A DNA stretch of 64,000 bases from Isochrysis galbana (lineage: Eukaryota > Haptophyta > Isochrysidales > Isochrysidaceae), in assembly GCA_018136815.1 (NCBI GenBank), contig JADDIW010000059.1, positions 1-64,000 of the forward strand, written 5' to 3'. Numbering within the stretch: position 1 is the stretch's first letter; each line of letters starts with the position of its first letter. Both the position numbers and the translations under genes were made by a program. The notes under the pieces were generated by a model. It saw only the letters and a list, made by a program, of their open reading frames with translations, made no database searches and was not told the DNA's origin. Positions 12,192-22,642 of the stretch are shown piece after piece.

Positions 12192-12576
12192 AACAAATAT
12201 CCTGAGCGCATGTAAAGTGTGAAGGCCACCTCGCGAAATCTTGCGTCGGAAATCCTCGACTTGTGAAAATTTCCGCTCGCTGCGCCGCTCTGCCAGCGGA
12301 ATTATCCTTCCAGCGGCCATCTTCCCCGCACAAATGACTGACGAACCCAGGCAAATGGGTACAGTAACTCACAGGGGGCGAGAGTGAATCCTCAAAAAGC
12401 GGGGGTTGAACTGAGTCGGATAGAATTCTTTAAGATGCCTTCCCATCCACCATCACCCCCACAAGCAGTAGCCCGGTCACTCACGCTTTTTAATCACTAT
12501 ATTCCGCCCCTCCTGCTCCTGCCTCCTGGGTGTCCAAGGACCAAGGATTCCCAAGGGACCCCCCTTACCTGCCCCC

Positions 12577-12690
12577 CCACGTTCAACAGTCTGTTGGTCA
12601 GTATTTTTGCTAGTATTTTGTAGTCACTCTGGAGAAGTGTTATGGGTCTAAAGTTTCTAGGGTCGCGAATGTCTCCCTTTTTGTATATGT
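12577..12690 (-). pseudogene. Non-LTR reverse transcriptase fragment
   Basis: On the minus strand this reads YKKGDIRDPRNFRPITLL followed by SDYKILAKILTNRLL. That is the conserved block of LINE reverse transcriptases (K-x-G-D...P-x-N-x-R-P-I-T-L-L...Y-K-I-L-A-K-I-L). No catalytic YADD box or flanking coding region is nearby, so this is a short relic. It abuts a lone Stowaway-type TIR near 12690. Confidence 0.75.
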
Positions 12691-12728
12691 ATACTACCTC
12701 CATCTCAAAACTGAGACGTGAGGGAAGA

Positions 12729-14048
12729 TAATAAAACAACTGAGTATTGGTGCCGCTACTCTCAAGACAAGAGGGAGGACATGTCTTGAGGCGGCGTCGC
12801 TGCCCATGCCTAGCGCAAGGGTATAGCGCCCCCACTCAGACATCTCCTTCCCCACAGCTCCTCTCTGAGGAGTTGCTCCTCTCCCTCCCATTAGGCCCCC
12901 TTGCCTGCGAGACCAGAACAGGATCCTAGCGTAGGGGGCTGTCTGAGTGTGGAGGGAGGGGCGCTCTGGCTAGCGCAGGTAGAAAGCTAGTGAAGAGCTG
13001 GGTGGCATAAGGGGGGAAGGGTGCTTGCGCTTGCCGCGGCAGGGTGTCCTGTCTTGAGTGAGCGCTAGTCCCGTTCCTTTGCCGCGCCGCGACCCATAAA
13101 AAAATTTGTTAAAAATTTATTGGTGCCGCTACTGCCACTAGCCATGCACCAACACGACAAGCCACGACACACATGACCGCATTATAAACCTAGGCACACA
13201 AATCTATGCACCTGATTATAACTCCCCCCTCGCAGGCCCCCGGCTCCCGTTGGAACCCCCCACAAGCTCCTTGGGGTGAAAACCCAGTTTGTCGCCAATG
13301 TAGCATGTACATTGAAGACTTACCAGGGAAAAGCACCGGGGGGGGGGGGGAAGCGATCCCTTGCAGTCGTCCCGTTGAGAACGAAAGGCCCTTAGGGCAA
13401 GCCAGCCTGCCCGAGCAGTCCTCCGCAGAATAAGCGACGGCGCCCGGGGAACCTTACTTCGAGCAGGGCTCCCCTAAGCGCACTTGCGCCGCTCCCTCCG
13501 CTCTTCCACATGTCGCCGGCCCCTCACTCCGCCCGTTTACTTACGTAAACGGGGCGCGGTTATCGTTTAATCCCCGGTTCGGGGACCGACGAATTCCGCA
13601 CTCCCACACTCAACTCTCTCTTCGCCCTCTCCTGCGTGGCGCGCGCCTCGACCTGCTCTCAGGGGTCCGGAGGGGGCTCCCAGAGGGCCAGCAGGGCAGC
13701 TCTGGGGGCAGTGGAGGCTGGGGCTCAGCCCCTGGCCTCTCCTACCTCTCCCTCGCGTGCCTCGCTGGCCTTGGGCGCCCTCCTCAGTCTCCTGTTTGCC
13801 TGGTGACCGGGAGGGGGGGGGAAGGTCAGTACGAGTGCAGGCCAATGTGGATGTGGGCCAAGGAGTGCGCCTCCTGACCCGCGCCCACTGGGGGCCTGGG
13901 TCAGGATGGTGATTGCTCAGCTCATGCCAGAAGGCAGAGTCTGAGGGTGATCGACAGGCCCCCCGGCCCCGGCCGGAGGGGAATTGGAGCCTGAGGGGGA
14001 GAGCACGAGGCGCATCCCCCATGTGAACTAAGTATAAACTTAGTTGAT
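12729..14048 (-). mobile_element. Non-autonomous LINE-derived element with 17-bp TSD, hosting a nested element
   Basis: An exact 17-bp duplication (TGAGACGTGAGGGAAGA) lies at 12712-12728 and 14049-14065. The sense strand is minus. The 5' end at ~14047 starts with the family hairpin AACTAAG-TTTATA-CTTAG and a GC-rich body follows. The left (3') end is A/T-rich. The body resembles the elements ending at 28460, 36738 and 43690. A separate 357-bp element (12761-13117) has inserted near its 3' end. It has no long coding frame and is presumably mobilised by a LINE of the 45771-49682 type. Confidence 0.8.
12761..13117. mobile_element. Nested 357-bp insertion with 16-bp TSD and terminal hairpin
   Basis: The exact 16-bp duplication TATTGGTGCCGCTACT lies at 12745-12760 and 13118-13133. 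The left end forms a 9-bp stem (CTCAAGACA...TGTCTTGAG). The right end is A/T-rich, and on the minus strand it reads as a palindrome (AAATTT...AAATTT) followed by ATGGG. Orientation is therefore ambiguous. The long TSD points to target-primed retrotransposition. There is no coding frame of note. Confidence 0.75.
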
Positions 14049-14065
14049 TGAGACGTGAGGGAAGA

Positions 14066-14700
14066 GAAGACAAAGGTTGGCTTGCTAAAGACTTGGCCAA
14101 ATCAAAAACAGATTAATGAGGGGGCTAGAGGGTACATTGGGGCTAAATGCCCATGACATATTGAATAGATTTTGATCTCAACTCACAACTTACTCATCAC
14201 CTAGGCACTCCCACCACAAGAGGTGTTTTCACGCTTCCCGTCACGCGCGTGCGGCAGGAGCCGTATTCATTCGAGCCATTCACAGAATAAATGATTCGCT
14301 CAGCAAGCACCATTTGCTTGGTATTGAACAAGTCTGTCGAATCCAGAGTATCTCTACACTCAAAGCGGATTCGATACTCGATAGTGCGAACGAATTTTGT
14401 TTTGAGGGCTTGTCTCGATGGTTCGCCGCTCGCTCGACATATTGAACACCGAGGCTTCACATCGCTCGTCAATTCATTGATTTGTCTCTTTCTTTGTTTG
14501 TTTCGAGCGTTTGTATATTTGTTTCTCAGTTCTTTTGTTGATTGAGTGGTGTTAGTAGATTGAGTCTTGTGAGGTGGTCACGTGTGTCGTCGTCATGTAG
14601 CGCGTTCCCCTCCCTCCCCCCCCCTCTCTCTCTCAAGATTGTGCCCCAAATGAGACTTGCCCCACGATCAAGCTTCGGCTTGATTCGACCGTTTAAAGCC
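14066..14700. other. AT-richer intergenic DNA, no gene recognised
   Basis: The base composition drops in GC relative to the flanks between about 14100 and 14560. No conserved frame, tRNA or other RNA was recognised. A short match to the MITE interior (a GGGTACATTGGGGC-like sequence near 14125) suggests an old, decayed MITE. Confidence 0.5.
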
Positions 14701-15009
14701 CTTCGCAGCGCGCAGACGAGCGCCAGAAGCCAGGCTGCGAGCAGCGCGCGCGCAGCGCGAGCCCCCCGCCCGGCCTTGGCCTGGGTGTGCCATACCCAGC
14801 ACCGGACCCCGCCCCAGCGGCCCACACCCGCCTCGCAGCAAGCTTCCCTGGCTGAAAAGTCAAAGTTGGCGTCTCTCTCGGCAGGCGCGGCCGGTCAGCA
14901 GATCGGCTACAGGGCTCGAGAGGGGTCGAATTGGGGGGGCAGTGCGCGTGTGTATTCGTAATATATGTGTATGGACTGTCTGTGCGCCGCATGGCGACGC
15001 GCAGGCAGT
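14701..15009 (+). repeat. Dispersed ~300-bp repeat, copy 2
   Basis: Near-identical to 581-876 in the same orientation, with small insertions near the left end and after GCCCCAGC. The flanking sequences differ, so it is a dispersed repeat and not a duplicated larger region. Confidence 0.75.
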
Positions 15010-15886
15010 CCATATGCGCGCGTCTAGAGCCTGATTTCTAGTGTTTGTGGCATGTTTGACAGGGCGCTGGGGGCACCATTCGTAACATAAATTTAATGAT
15101 ATGTTTATGATAAATAAATCTATCTATCGTAGAGTTGTCAAATCATTTGTCGGTGAACGACAGAGAACTGATGTTTCCCGGTCGCCGCCGCATTACAGTT
15201 GTTTCGCCAGGCCCTCACCCTCTCTAGTCCTTCCCCGAGAGAATTCTCCTCTCCCGCCTCGCCTCTCGCGGCTCTCCCCGGGTGCCGGCCTGCCGCCCCC
15301 CCCCCTCCTCCCCCCCCGCCCCCCCCCGCCCCCCCCTCCCGAAGCCAGCGGTCGCTCGGGGCCCAAGCCGGCCCAAGCCGGCGATGGCACTGTGAGAAAA
15401 GTCTTTGTTTATTCAATATACATCCCGTTGTGCCACCCCCCAAAACCAGAAACCAGCAACCGTTCCCCAGACAGCAAGCGGAGATAATGTGAGTAATGTC
15501 ATCATTTACGATATCATCTCGTGCTGGTGACGTCCGTCGGTCCATCGGTCTGTGGAGACAAGGGCGACAAAATGAGATCGAGAGGGCGATGAGAGATCGG
15601 CTGCGACTCGGTTCACGAGATCGAGAGACGCGCCAGATCGGCGCCGCAGCCCGCCCGTTTCACTTGTCGACCATGGGAAAGACAGGCGCTCTACCCGACA
15701 TCGCGGGCACTTCCGGGTGGCCACTTCATATTGAAAAGCTCACAACTCGGCGTCTTTTCGGAAGTCAACGCCCTATGTACACCGAACCAGAAACTCTGCC
15801 GCTTCAGCAAGGGGGGGGGAATGCTGCGCGTCAGGCATGGCGGGAGCGCGGGAGCTTCCGGGAGGGTCTGAAAAGTTGTGTCCTTC

Positions 15887-16698
15887 AACTAAGTTTATAC
15901 TTAGTTCGCCCATGGGGGGGCACGAGCCCCCCCCTCTCTCCACTCCTCCCCTGCCATGGGGGAGGATCCACCCACTCTCCTGGCACGCCTGATGGCTTGC
16001 CAGGAGCACACAGCCCTGCTGACCTATTCCTCTCCTCACAGGCCCGCCTGACTCGCCCGCCCTGGCCCGTCGTGGCCTGCCCATTCCTCTGACCAGCCCC
16101 TCCTCCCCCTGGGCCCCCCTGTTCAGGACCCCCCAGCCAGCTCCAGTCGACCCGCAGGGGCTCGGAGCGCCAGCGAGGGAGAGGCAGGAGGGGCCAGGGC
16201 CATGCCCCAGCCTCACCTGCCCCCTGAGCTGTGCTCCCAGGCCCTGCAGGCCATCTGGGGACCTGAGCGAGGGGCCGCAGGCGCGCGCCATGGGCCCCCG
16301 CCGCAGGGAAGAGAGGAGGAAAAGGAAAGAGGGAGGGGAGGGGGGAGCGGCAGCTCTCCCCTCCGGCAGTGACGTGTCTTCTCGCCCCGTTTGGGTAAGA
16401 GAAGACGGGGGCGCCAGAGCCAGGAGGGAAGGGCCGCGGCTCGCCGCGGCCACTCGCACTAGCGAGGGAGATTAGCGCTTCTGGGCCCCTATCTCACGAA
16501 TGCCCCCCCCCCCCCGCGTTGCTTTTACCCGAAAGGGGTTTTCCCCCAGCGTGGACTCGAGGAGAGGACGCGCTGGGGTGCGCGGGGTCGGTGCGTGCAC
16601 TGGGGGGAGGACAAATATCGAGGGGAGGGGGCAGTGCCCCCACCCCCCGGTAGCACTCGGACACCTGGCTCGTCAGGCATGGCGGGATTCCGGGACGG
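15887..16698 (+). mobile_element. LINE-derived element, plus orientation, probable 14-bp TSD
   Basis: It starts with the family hairpin AACTAAG-TTTATA-CTTAGTT, followed by CGCCC and ATGG at 15912. A second G/C stem (GGGGGGG...CCCCCCC) follows directly. The body to ~16310 matches the minus-sense copies ending at 28460, 36738 and 43690. A 14-bp direct repeat, GAAAAGTTGTGTCC, ends just before the element (to ~15883) and recurs at 16699-16712. A third copy of that repeat near 16757 and similar flanking DNA make the right boundary uncertain. The first frame from the ATG closes after a few dozen codons. Confidence 0.65.
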
Positions 16699-16712
16699 AA
16701 AAGTTGTGTCCA

Positions 16713-17360
16713 ATTAGCTAGTGGGGTTGGCTAGGATATAACATTGATTATTTTTAAGAAAAGTTGTGTCCAATTAGCTAGTGGCTAGTGGGGTTGGCTA
16801 GGACATAACATTAATCATTTTATTTATTTATTCCATAGCTTTGGTGATGGCCTGCTACTATCGCCTACTGGCATGAGCGCGCAAATTGCAAGCGGGACGG
16901 TGTGCGCGAAAGCGAGGGCTGCGCACGAAACGTGCGACGATGGCCTGGCCGAGGGGCCAACCATCAACGTCGCCACGTCCACGCAGTGCTACGCACTACA
17001 CCGGGACACTACATGCCGATTCGGCGCACACAAAGCGGCCCACGGATAAGGCCGACAGCAAATGCCAAACGAAGGCCAGCGGTAGTGGTGACCGTGCAGA
17101 GTAGATATAGCCTGTTGAAAGCGCTGCCGCAATTTACTCAAGAATCTGAAAGGTCTCTCGTATTTCGCTTGGGAAGGCGGGGAGGCCGATTGTGCCTAAG
17201 GAATCTAGATAAATGGCGAATGTGATTTGCCAATGGATGAAATCTTGACTCATCGGAGAGGCACAGGATGCCGCGTTCTTCGGCCAACACGTCTACACGA
17301 GAGCTGCGCATCACCGCGTGTGCCGTCATGAACGGCAACGGAGTGGCGCGCGAGAATAGG
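16713..17360. other. Intergenic region with a short tandem duplication
   Basis: A ~60-bp unit (AAAAGTTGTGTCCAATTAGC onward) occurs twice in tandem between 16699 and 16815, with small differences. The remainder, up to the 3' end of the minus-strand CIA30/J gene, holds no recognisable coding sequence. Confidence 0.55.
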
Positions 17361-19026
17361 TCACCATGGATTCTCATCTTGGAGGTTATGGTGATGAGCA
17401 TATCCGTATTGCAACTGCGAGGGCTTAGGTGGCATTTCATCGGGTTGCAACGGGCCTGTGAAGGCCTCAATCCTCCACCCATCGTAATAGCCACATTCAC
17501 AAAAGCCGAGCTCACACTTCGACTTGCCAAAGAAACCCGCCGCAGGCAGGCCGGCATTTTCACATCTTCCGGCGGTGATAGCACCCAGCTCAAAGCGGAA
17601 AGGTCCAGGCTCACTGTCCGCCAGCAGAATGTACAAGTGACCGATCTCCTCTGTCACTTGGTGCAGCTTCTTGTCTCTGAAGGCAGTGAAGGGCAATTTG
17701 AATGTCTGCCATTCGCCCAACTCAGCAGCCGCGCCGTCCCCGTCGTACCCAATACCCAGCCGGTCGTATTTCTCTCTCGTTTCCGGCTCGGAAAGCAGAG
17801 CATAGGCCTTGCTCAAAACTTTGAAACGTTCCTGGGCGACAGCGGGAGGTGCCACACAAGGAACTGTCGGTAGAATTCGAAAGCGCAGTGAGTAGTCCCA
17901 TCGCAAGAATCACGAAGCGGATCCGTGGCACAGTCCGACGAGATGCGTAATGGTAATGTGCATCCCTACCCCATACAACCCATAAACCACTCTTGCTCGT
18001 CCACCGCGTCAGTGTGGGCCCTCGCGCACCTCACTGCCTCCCCTATCTGGATGAGCCTCTTTGACGAGCCTCATGTACGCATTACGCACTTCCTCAGTGC
18101 TCGCGCTCGGATCGACCCCCAAAATGCTGTAGGGACCACCTGCAACCTGACGAGTTCGCGGGGCAGGACCATTCGGCAATGGTGCTCGCCAAAACCAGTG
18201 GGAGCCCAGCACCTTGCCATCCACCTGTCGGAATGGATTGCGATGGGAGGAGTAAGGTGACTTCCGAGCTCGGCGCAGGGATTGATCGAGCTGCGGGACA
18301 GATGGCAAGGCCTTCGCAAATGCTGACATCGCCGCAGACCAAGCTGCAAACCTCGTGTGGCTTCACATAGGACTCAGGGCGCCTGACCTGCATGACCAGC
18401 TCATACTTACGTCCATCCGTCTTCACCGTGAACTCCAGCCAGTGGTGCTGCGATAAATCCCAATTCCACTGAGCCGATGAGCCCATCCCGCAGGCGCCTA
18501 CGCCCAACTGCTCGCGCCCGCCCCCTCCAGACTTGCTGTTTCCCAGCAGCTGTAGCCCTGCATTTGCCCCCCCGTGCATCCCGTGCATGACAACGGTGCC
18601 TTTGTCCGTCTTTGTGACGGCCGACCGCGCGTAGGCCGAATGCTCCTCGTCGGGGATGGGGTACCATGTGGGTAAACCCCTCGCGCCGGCCACAAATACC
18701 GGGAGCTCGTTGTCTCCGCGTAGAAAGTCTGTGCCGTGGGTGAGCAGGTTCTTGCCGTAGCGCTGGAGCAGCACGGGCAGTTCGAGCGAGTCGGAGAGCC
18801 GCTGCGCCAGACCGCCAACTGCGCCGCGCTGTAGAGCCTTGGAAGCTCTCTGCACGAGCGAGTCGGAGGCGTCAGGGAGGAGCGCATCAGAGAAGGAGGC
18901 GCCGGGCGCAACAGGCGGCGGTGCCCCCTTTGTCCGCCCCGAGAGAGCGCGGCATGGTGAGCGCAGTGCCCTGCCGCGATGGGCCGCCGCCGCCGCAAAT
19001 CGTATTGCAGGCGCAGCCCCTCCCAT
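17361..19026 (-). CDS. CIA30-domain protein with an embedded J domain (NDUFAF1-like)
   Basis: Three exons are modelled: 19026-18352, 18290-18030 and 17831-17361, giving 468 aa in one frame. The second junction (GGSE|ERFKVLS) is exact; the first (intron 18291-18351) is the best frame-keeping choice but less certain. The N-terminus (MGGAAPAIRFAAAAAHRGR) looks like a mitochondrial presequence. Residues ~160-230 match the first half of CIA30 (WNWDLSQHHWLEF, TDGRKYELVM). A complete J domain follows (PYSILGVD, AHPDRGG with the HPD triad, KVLSKAYALLSEPETREKYD). Then the second half of CIA30 resumes (ELGEWQTFKLPFTAF; LYILLADSEPGPFRFEL). CIA30/NDUFAF1 assembles mitochondrial complex I, and J domains recruit Hsp70. 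The J domain sits in the loop before the EWQTFKLPF strand. Mitochondrial chaperoned assembly is inferred. Confidence 0.85.
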
Positions 19027-19868
19027 GTCCGTCCACTCTGCCGCGCCGACGTCGCGGCGTCCGGGGCCCCCGCCCCAAGAGAGAAAGTGGGGTGGGGGAG
19101 GGAGGGGGAGGGAGGGGGAGGGGGGGAGAAATATCGGGGGGGGGGGGGGGGGGGGGGGGTCCGGCTGCCGTGGCTCAATCAACGAGCGCACGCAGACGCG
19201 ACGAGCGGGCGCGGTCCACTGGGATGGGTCCAGGGGGCCCCATCCCATCCCGTGCAGCAGCTCCATATCGCCCTGGCACCATCGCGGTGACCAGGGCGGC
19301 CGAGAGGAGGGAGAGCGACGCCATCGCTCGCGCTCTCTCCAGATCCAGATCAGAACCGGATAAAGCTCCTCTTACAATTCTCTCACACCACTATCAAACG
19401 CGCACTCACAGTAACGTAACATAGTAACACGTAGAGAACTAACATAACGGGACATGCGCGTGAGGGGGGTGAGAAGGAGAGGAAAGAGAAAAAGAAGAGA
19501 GTGGGTTAGTCGCCTCGTCGCCTCGTCGCCTCTCCTCTCTCCTCTCTCCTCACGCCTCACGCGTGAAGAGAAGTCCCACTGTGCCTGCTCACTGCTCACA
19601 CCCGAGAAGCCCCGCCTTGATGCGATCCATCTCGATCTGTGCTGCGCTCAACGGGTCGTTCCGCATGGCCTCCCGGGTTGGAGCGGGAGGCCACAGAGGT
19701 GGTCACTCGTGTTTCGGGCGCGAGGGGGAGGGGGGTGGCTTGCGCCGCGCAACATCGTGTGAGGAAGCCCGTGGCTATTCCCCTGCACACGGCTCGCACA
19801 TCCATTGCCGCGTACATGTCAAACGCGGCGGATGACGTCTGCCCCTCCACCTCCTTTCGACGCGCGCG
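19027..19868. other. Upstream region of the CIA30/J gene with a poly-G tract
   Basis: Just upstream of the CIA30/J start, a purine run on the plus strand ends in an uninterrupted G run of about 20 bases near 19137-19159 (pyrimidine on the coding strand). The remaining DNA up to 19868 contains no convincing gene. A short minus-strand frame around 19640-19840 (SSAAFDMYAAMDVRAV) could be a further exon of the AT-hook candidate, but no phase-compatible splice joins them. Confidence 0.4.
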
Positions 19869-20234
19869 CTACGCCGCCAGAAGATCTTGGTCTCGCCGCC
19901 TGGCCTCGCCCGGAGAGAACATGTCAGACTCACGCCGGGCTCTCTTGGCAGGGCGGGTAGAGCTGCTCCTGCTCCTGCCACGCTGCCCCGGCCCTATTGG
20001 GGACGACGAGCTCCGACTCCTACCACGGCCCGGCGGTCGGCCACGCGCACGTGCTGCAGGAGGCGCTACGTCCGGTGTCCGGTGGGGGGGGGGGGGGGGC
20101 TTCCTCGGTCGGCCCCGTCGTCGTTGTCGCGGTGCGGCTGCCTCATGCAAGACCTCAGGGTCAGAGACCTCCCCGTCCGTGCTGCCGCCCATGGACTCGT
20201 CATCCGCCTCTCCTGGGGAGCTACTTCGAGGCAT
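19869..20234 (-). CDS. Possible AT-hook nuclear protein (or first exon of one)
   Basis: A 121-codon minus-strand frame starts MPRSSSPGEADDESMGG and contains an AT-hook core (RRRGRPRKPPPP) and a second similar motif (RARGRPPGRGRSR). Ser/Arg stretches and a basic cluster (RPAKRARR) follow. AT-hooks bind the minor groove of AT-rich DNA. It is divergent from the MYND/RING gene, with about 560 bp between the starts. A strong donor (C|GTGAGT) near the 3' end suggests the gene may continue in a further exon that I could not place. GC-rich composition can create such frames by chance, so this is tentative. Confidence 0.35.
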   Translation of the reverse strand: MPRSSSPGEADDESMGGSTDGEVSDPEVLHEAAAPRQRRRGRPRKPPPPPHRTPDVAPPAARARGRPPGRGRSRSSSSPIGPGQRGRSRSSSTRPAKRARRESDMFSPGEARRRDQDLLAA

Positions 20235-20339
20235 GGGGGGGCGGGTGTCCCCGCCCGCGTACCCTTTTCGCGCGCGCGGGGGGGGGGGGCTCCAAAACTT
20301 GGGCTTACCAGCAATGGTACGAGTGTACGAGTAAGTCGA

Positions 20340-20791
20340 GTACTACTACTCTAAGTATTGTAGGAGTAGAGGAAGAGAAGCGGGAGGAGGGAGGAGGGCT
20401 ACTTTACTTGAGAACTGGGGGGGGGGGGGGGGAGCGCGATGAGGGAGTGGAGGGGGGGGAGAGGGGGGGGGGGGAGAGAGAGAGGGAGGGAGAGAGAGAG
20501 AGAGAGGGAGGGAGGGAGAGGGAGAGAGAGAGAGGGAGAGAGGGAGAGAGGGAACAAAGAAGAGAAGAGAGGGAGGGAGGGAGAGAGAAGAGGAGCGGCC
20601 GAGTGCTATTAGGTAGATTGCGGGGGGGGGGGGGGGAGGAGATCGTGGGAGAGGGGGGGGAAGGGGGAAAGCGGCGAGAGGGGGGGCGCCCGGGGGGGGG
20701 GGGGGGGGGGGGGGGGGAGGGGCAGATGGAGAGGGAAGAGAGCGCCTGGGAAGGGGAGGGGGGGGAGAGAGGGAGGGGGCGAGGCGAGGCG
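20340..20791 (+). repeat. Long GA/G-rich purine tract upstream of the MYND/RING gene
   Basis: Almost uninterrupted purines run for about 400 bp up to the start codon at 20792. They include (GA)n and (GGGA)n arrays and several runs of 10-20 G. Open frames through it are artefacts (poly Arg-Glu/Gly-Glu). The tract could form triplex or G-quadruplex DNA and may be part of the promoter. Confidence 0.85.
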
Positions 20792-22642
20792 ATGCTTCTT
20801 CCCTACGCCGTCGCTTGGGCGGTCTTCCTGCTCGTCCCGCTGTACGTATGGCTGCGTCGTGGGGGTGGGGAGGAGGAGGACGTCGTCGTCCACGACGACC
20901 ACGGGATTGGGCAGGCCGACGACACTTCGTGCTCGCCGCACGCTGGCCCCACCACGCCCATCTCCCGCGAGGAGAGCCAAGAGCTCTCTGGGCCTCTCAT
21001 GGAGAGAGGGGGTAGGGGAGACGGGGAAGATGGGTCGAGCCAGGGGAACGACGAGCAAATCGACCATCCTCTGCCATCGCGGCCGTGTCCTCTTCTTGAG
21101 CCAACCGTCTCACCCGACCACCCTTCTATCAAGCGTGAGCCGGTCGAGCCGCCGGCGGTGGATGGCGAGAGTCAGTCGGCCGCCCAACCGCCACAACCCA
21201 CAAAGCCGAGGAAGGCATGCCTCGCGTGTAAGAAGACGGGCCGGAAGCTGCTCCGATGCAGCCGCTGCCAGAAGGCTTGGTTCTGCAACCGGGAATGCCA
21301 GCTCACTGCCGTCAAGCAAGGCCACCGTGGCGACCAATGTCAACGATCGCACCAAGCTGATGTGCAGATGCAGCCCTCTTCCGCTTCAGATCCCACGCCT
21401 GAGTCAGCGCAGACGGAGGATCTGATGGCGGCCTTCACGCGATACCAGCAGCTCCTACAGGCGGGGGCTGAGCTCAACGTTGAGTGCACAAGAGCTAGCT
21501 ACCTCTCATCGGCGGACATGTTGGAGGAAGCGGCGGCAGTGGCCAAGACGATAGGTGGGGCCGCGGGCGCAGGCCTCAGTTCGTCCGCCTTGCGGCTTCA
21601 GGCACACAGCATGCTGCGTGCCGGCGATGTTGCCGGCGGTGCGCGTGTTGCGTGCGCCGCAGCCGCGTCAGCGCGGGCGGCGGGCAGCCGCACCTTGCTG
21701 GTCGAGGCGCTCATTGTTTGCGGCATGGTTGCTCGCTCCTCGCCAGACGAGATGGCATGCGCCGAAGCAACCTGCCGTGCACGTGCGGAGGGCGCTGCGC
21801 GAACAGAGGAGGCCGTGGCGCTGCCTGCGGAGCTCCTCGTCGCTCTTGAAGGTGTTCTGCCCGGTGGTGAGGGGCCGCCACCAGACCTGTCTGACGAGGG
21901 CGTAGTGCAGCTGCCCTTATCGCCAGAAGAGCTGTCTCGCCTACCCCTCATGTACAACCAGACGGCCGTCGCCATCTGCGACGCCGCCCTGACAAGCAGC
22001 GTCCCATCCACTGTGCACGACCAGAGACACACACCCTCGATCGAGGCGCAGGCCTCCGCGCGTGCCAATCTGGCCCGCTCGCTCTTCGAGTTCGGCCTCG
22101 ATCATAGACGCGCCAAGGAATTGATGCGCGCATCTGTTGCACTACGGCGCAGGATTCTCAGCGAGCGGCCCGACGACCTGAACGCGCGCAGGTCCCTCGG
22201 GATGGCTCTCTCGAATCTGGGCACATGTCTGGCGTCCGATGACCGCGCGGAGCAAACCGAGGCCGACGAATGCCTCCGCGAAGCCCTCGAGTTGGGCGAC
22301 ATGTCGGGCGACGTGTCTGTTCTCAAGGGCGCTCTCATAAATCTCGTGAATCGGAGCGGCGAGGGGACAGGGGACGCTGAGAGCGAGCAGCTGCGCTCTC
22401 GGCTCAACACGCTCTACCGAAAGGCGGGGAGAGAGGTGGACACCATCTGCGCGGTTTGCCTTGAGCCTCTGCAGGGCGAAGCCACATGCAGCGCTGACGC
22501 AAGTGACGATGCAGAGACCGGCACGTTTTCTGGGTCATGTATCCGAGTGCTTGGATGTGGCCACCAGTTCCATCAGGGCTGCATCGCGGCATGGAGGAGG
22601 CAATCCGCCGAGTGTCCAGTGTGCAAGAGCACCGGATCGTGA
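20792..22642 (+). CDS. Membrane-anchored MYND + RING-H2 zinc-finger protein (probable E3 ubiquitin ligase)
   Basis: Single exon, 616 aa, starting MLLPYAVAWAVF just after the purine tract. Residues ~2-22 (LLPYAVAWAVFLLVPLYVWL) form one hydrophobic helix, likely a signal anchor, followed by an acidic linker. A MYND finger lies at ~142-183 (CLACKKTG, CSRCQKAWFCNREC, HRGDQC), with all eight zinc ligands present. The central region is helical and TPR-like (ARANLARSLFEFGLDHRRAKEL, RRSLGMALSNLGTCL). A RING-H2 finger lies at ~552-612 (CAVC...CGHQFHQGC...CPVC), intact as C3H2C3. RING-H2 fingers recruit E2 enzymes and MYND fingers bind proline-rich partners. A membrane-bound ubiquitin ligase is inferred; the substrate is unknown. 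Confidence 0.85.
   Translation: MLLPYAVAWAVFLLVPLYVWLRRGGGEEEDVVVHDDHGIGQADDTSCSPHAGPTTPISREESQELSGPLMERGGRGDGEDGSSQGNDEQIDHPLPSRPCPLLEPTVSPDHPSIKREPVEPPAVDGESQSAAQPPQPTKPRKACLACKKTGRKLLRCSRCQKAWFCNRECQLTAVKQGHRGDQCQRSHQADVQMQPSSASDPTPESAQTEDLMAAFTRYQQLLQAGAELNVECTRASYLSSADMLEEAAAVAKTIGGAAGAGLSSSALRLQAHSMLRAGDVAGGARVACAAAASARAAGSRTLLVEALIVCGMVARSSPDEMACAEATCRARAEGAARTEEAVALPAELLVALEGVLPGGEGPPPDLSDEGVVQLPLSPEELSRLPLMYNQTAVAICDAALTSSVPSTVHDQRHTPSIEAQASARANLARSLFEFGLDHRRAKELMRASVALRRRILSERPDDLNARRSLGMALSNLGTCLASDDRAEQTEADECLREALELGDMSGDVSVLKGALINLVNRSGEGTGDAESEQLRSRLNTLYRKAGREVDTICAVCLEPLQGEATCSADASDDAETGTFSGSCIRVLGCGHQFHQGCIAAWRRQSAECPVCKSTGS

Noticed and set aside
17138-17614. 158-codon minus-strand frame overlapping the last exon of the CIA30/J gene
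   Set aside because: It overlaps the CIA30 C-terminal coding sequence in another frame and has no recognisable domain.
20340-20790. Long open frames through GA repeats (Arg-Glu and Gly-Glu runs), here and at 24600, 31800 and 62360
   Set aside because: They are caused by microsatellites without stops; the real proteins start at the first ATG after the tract.
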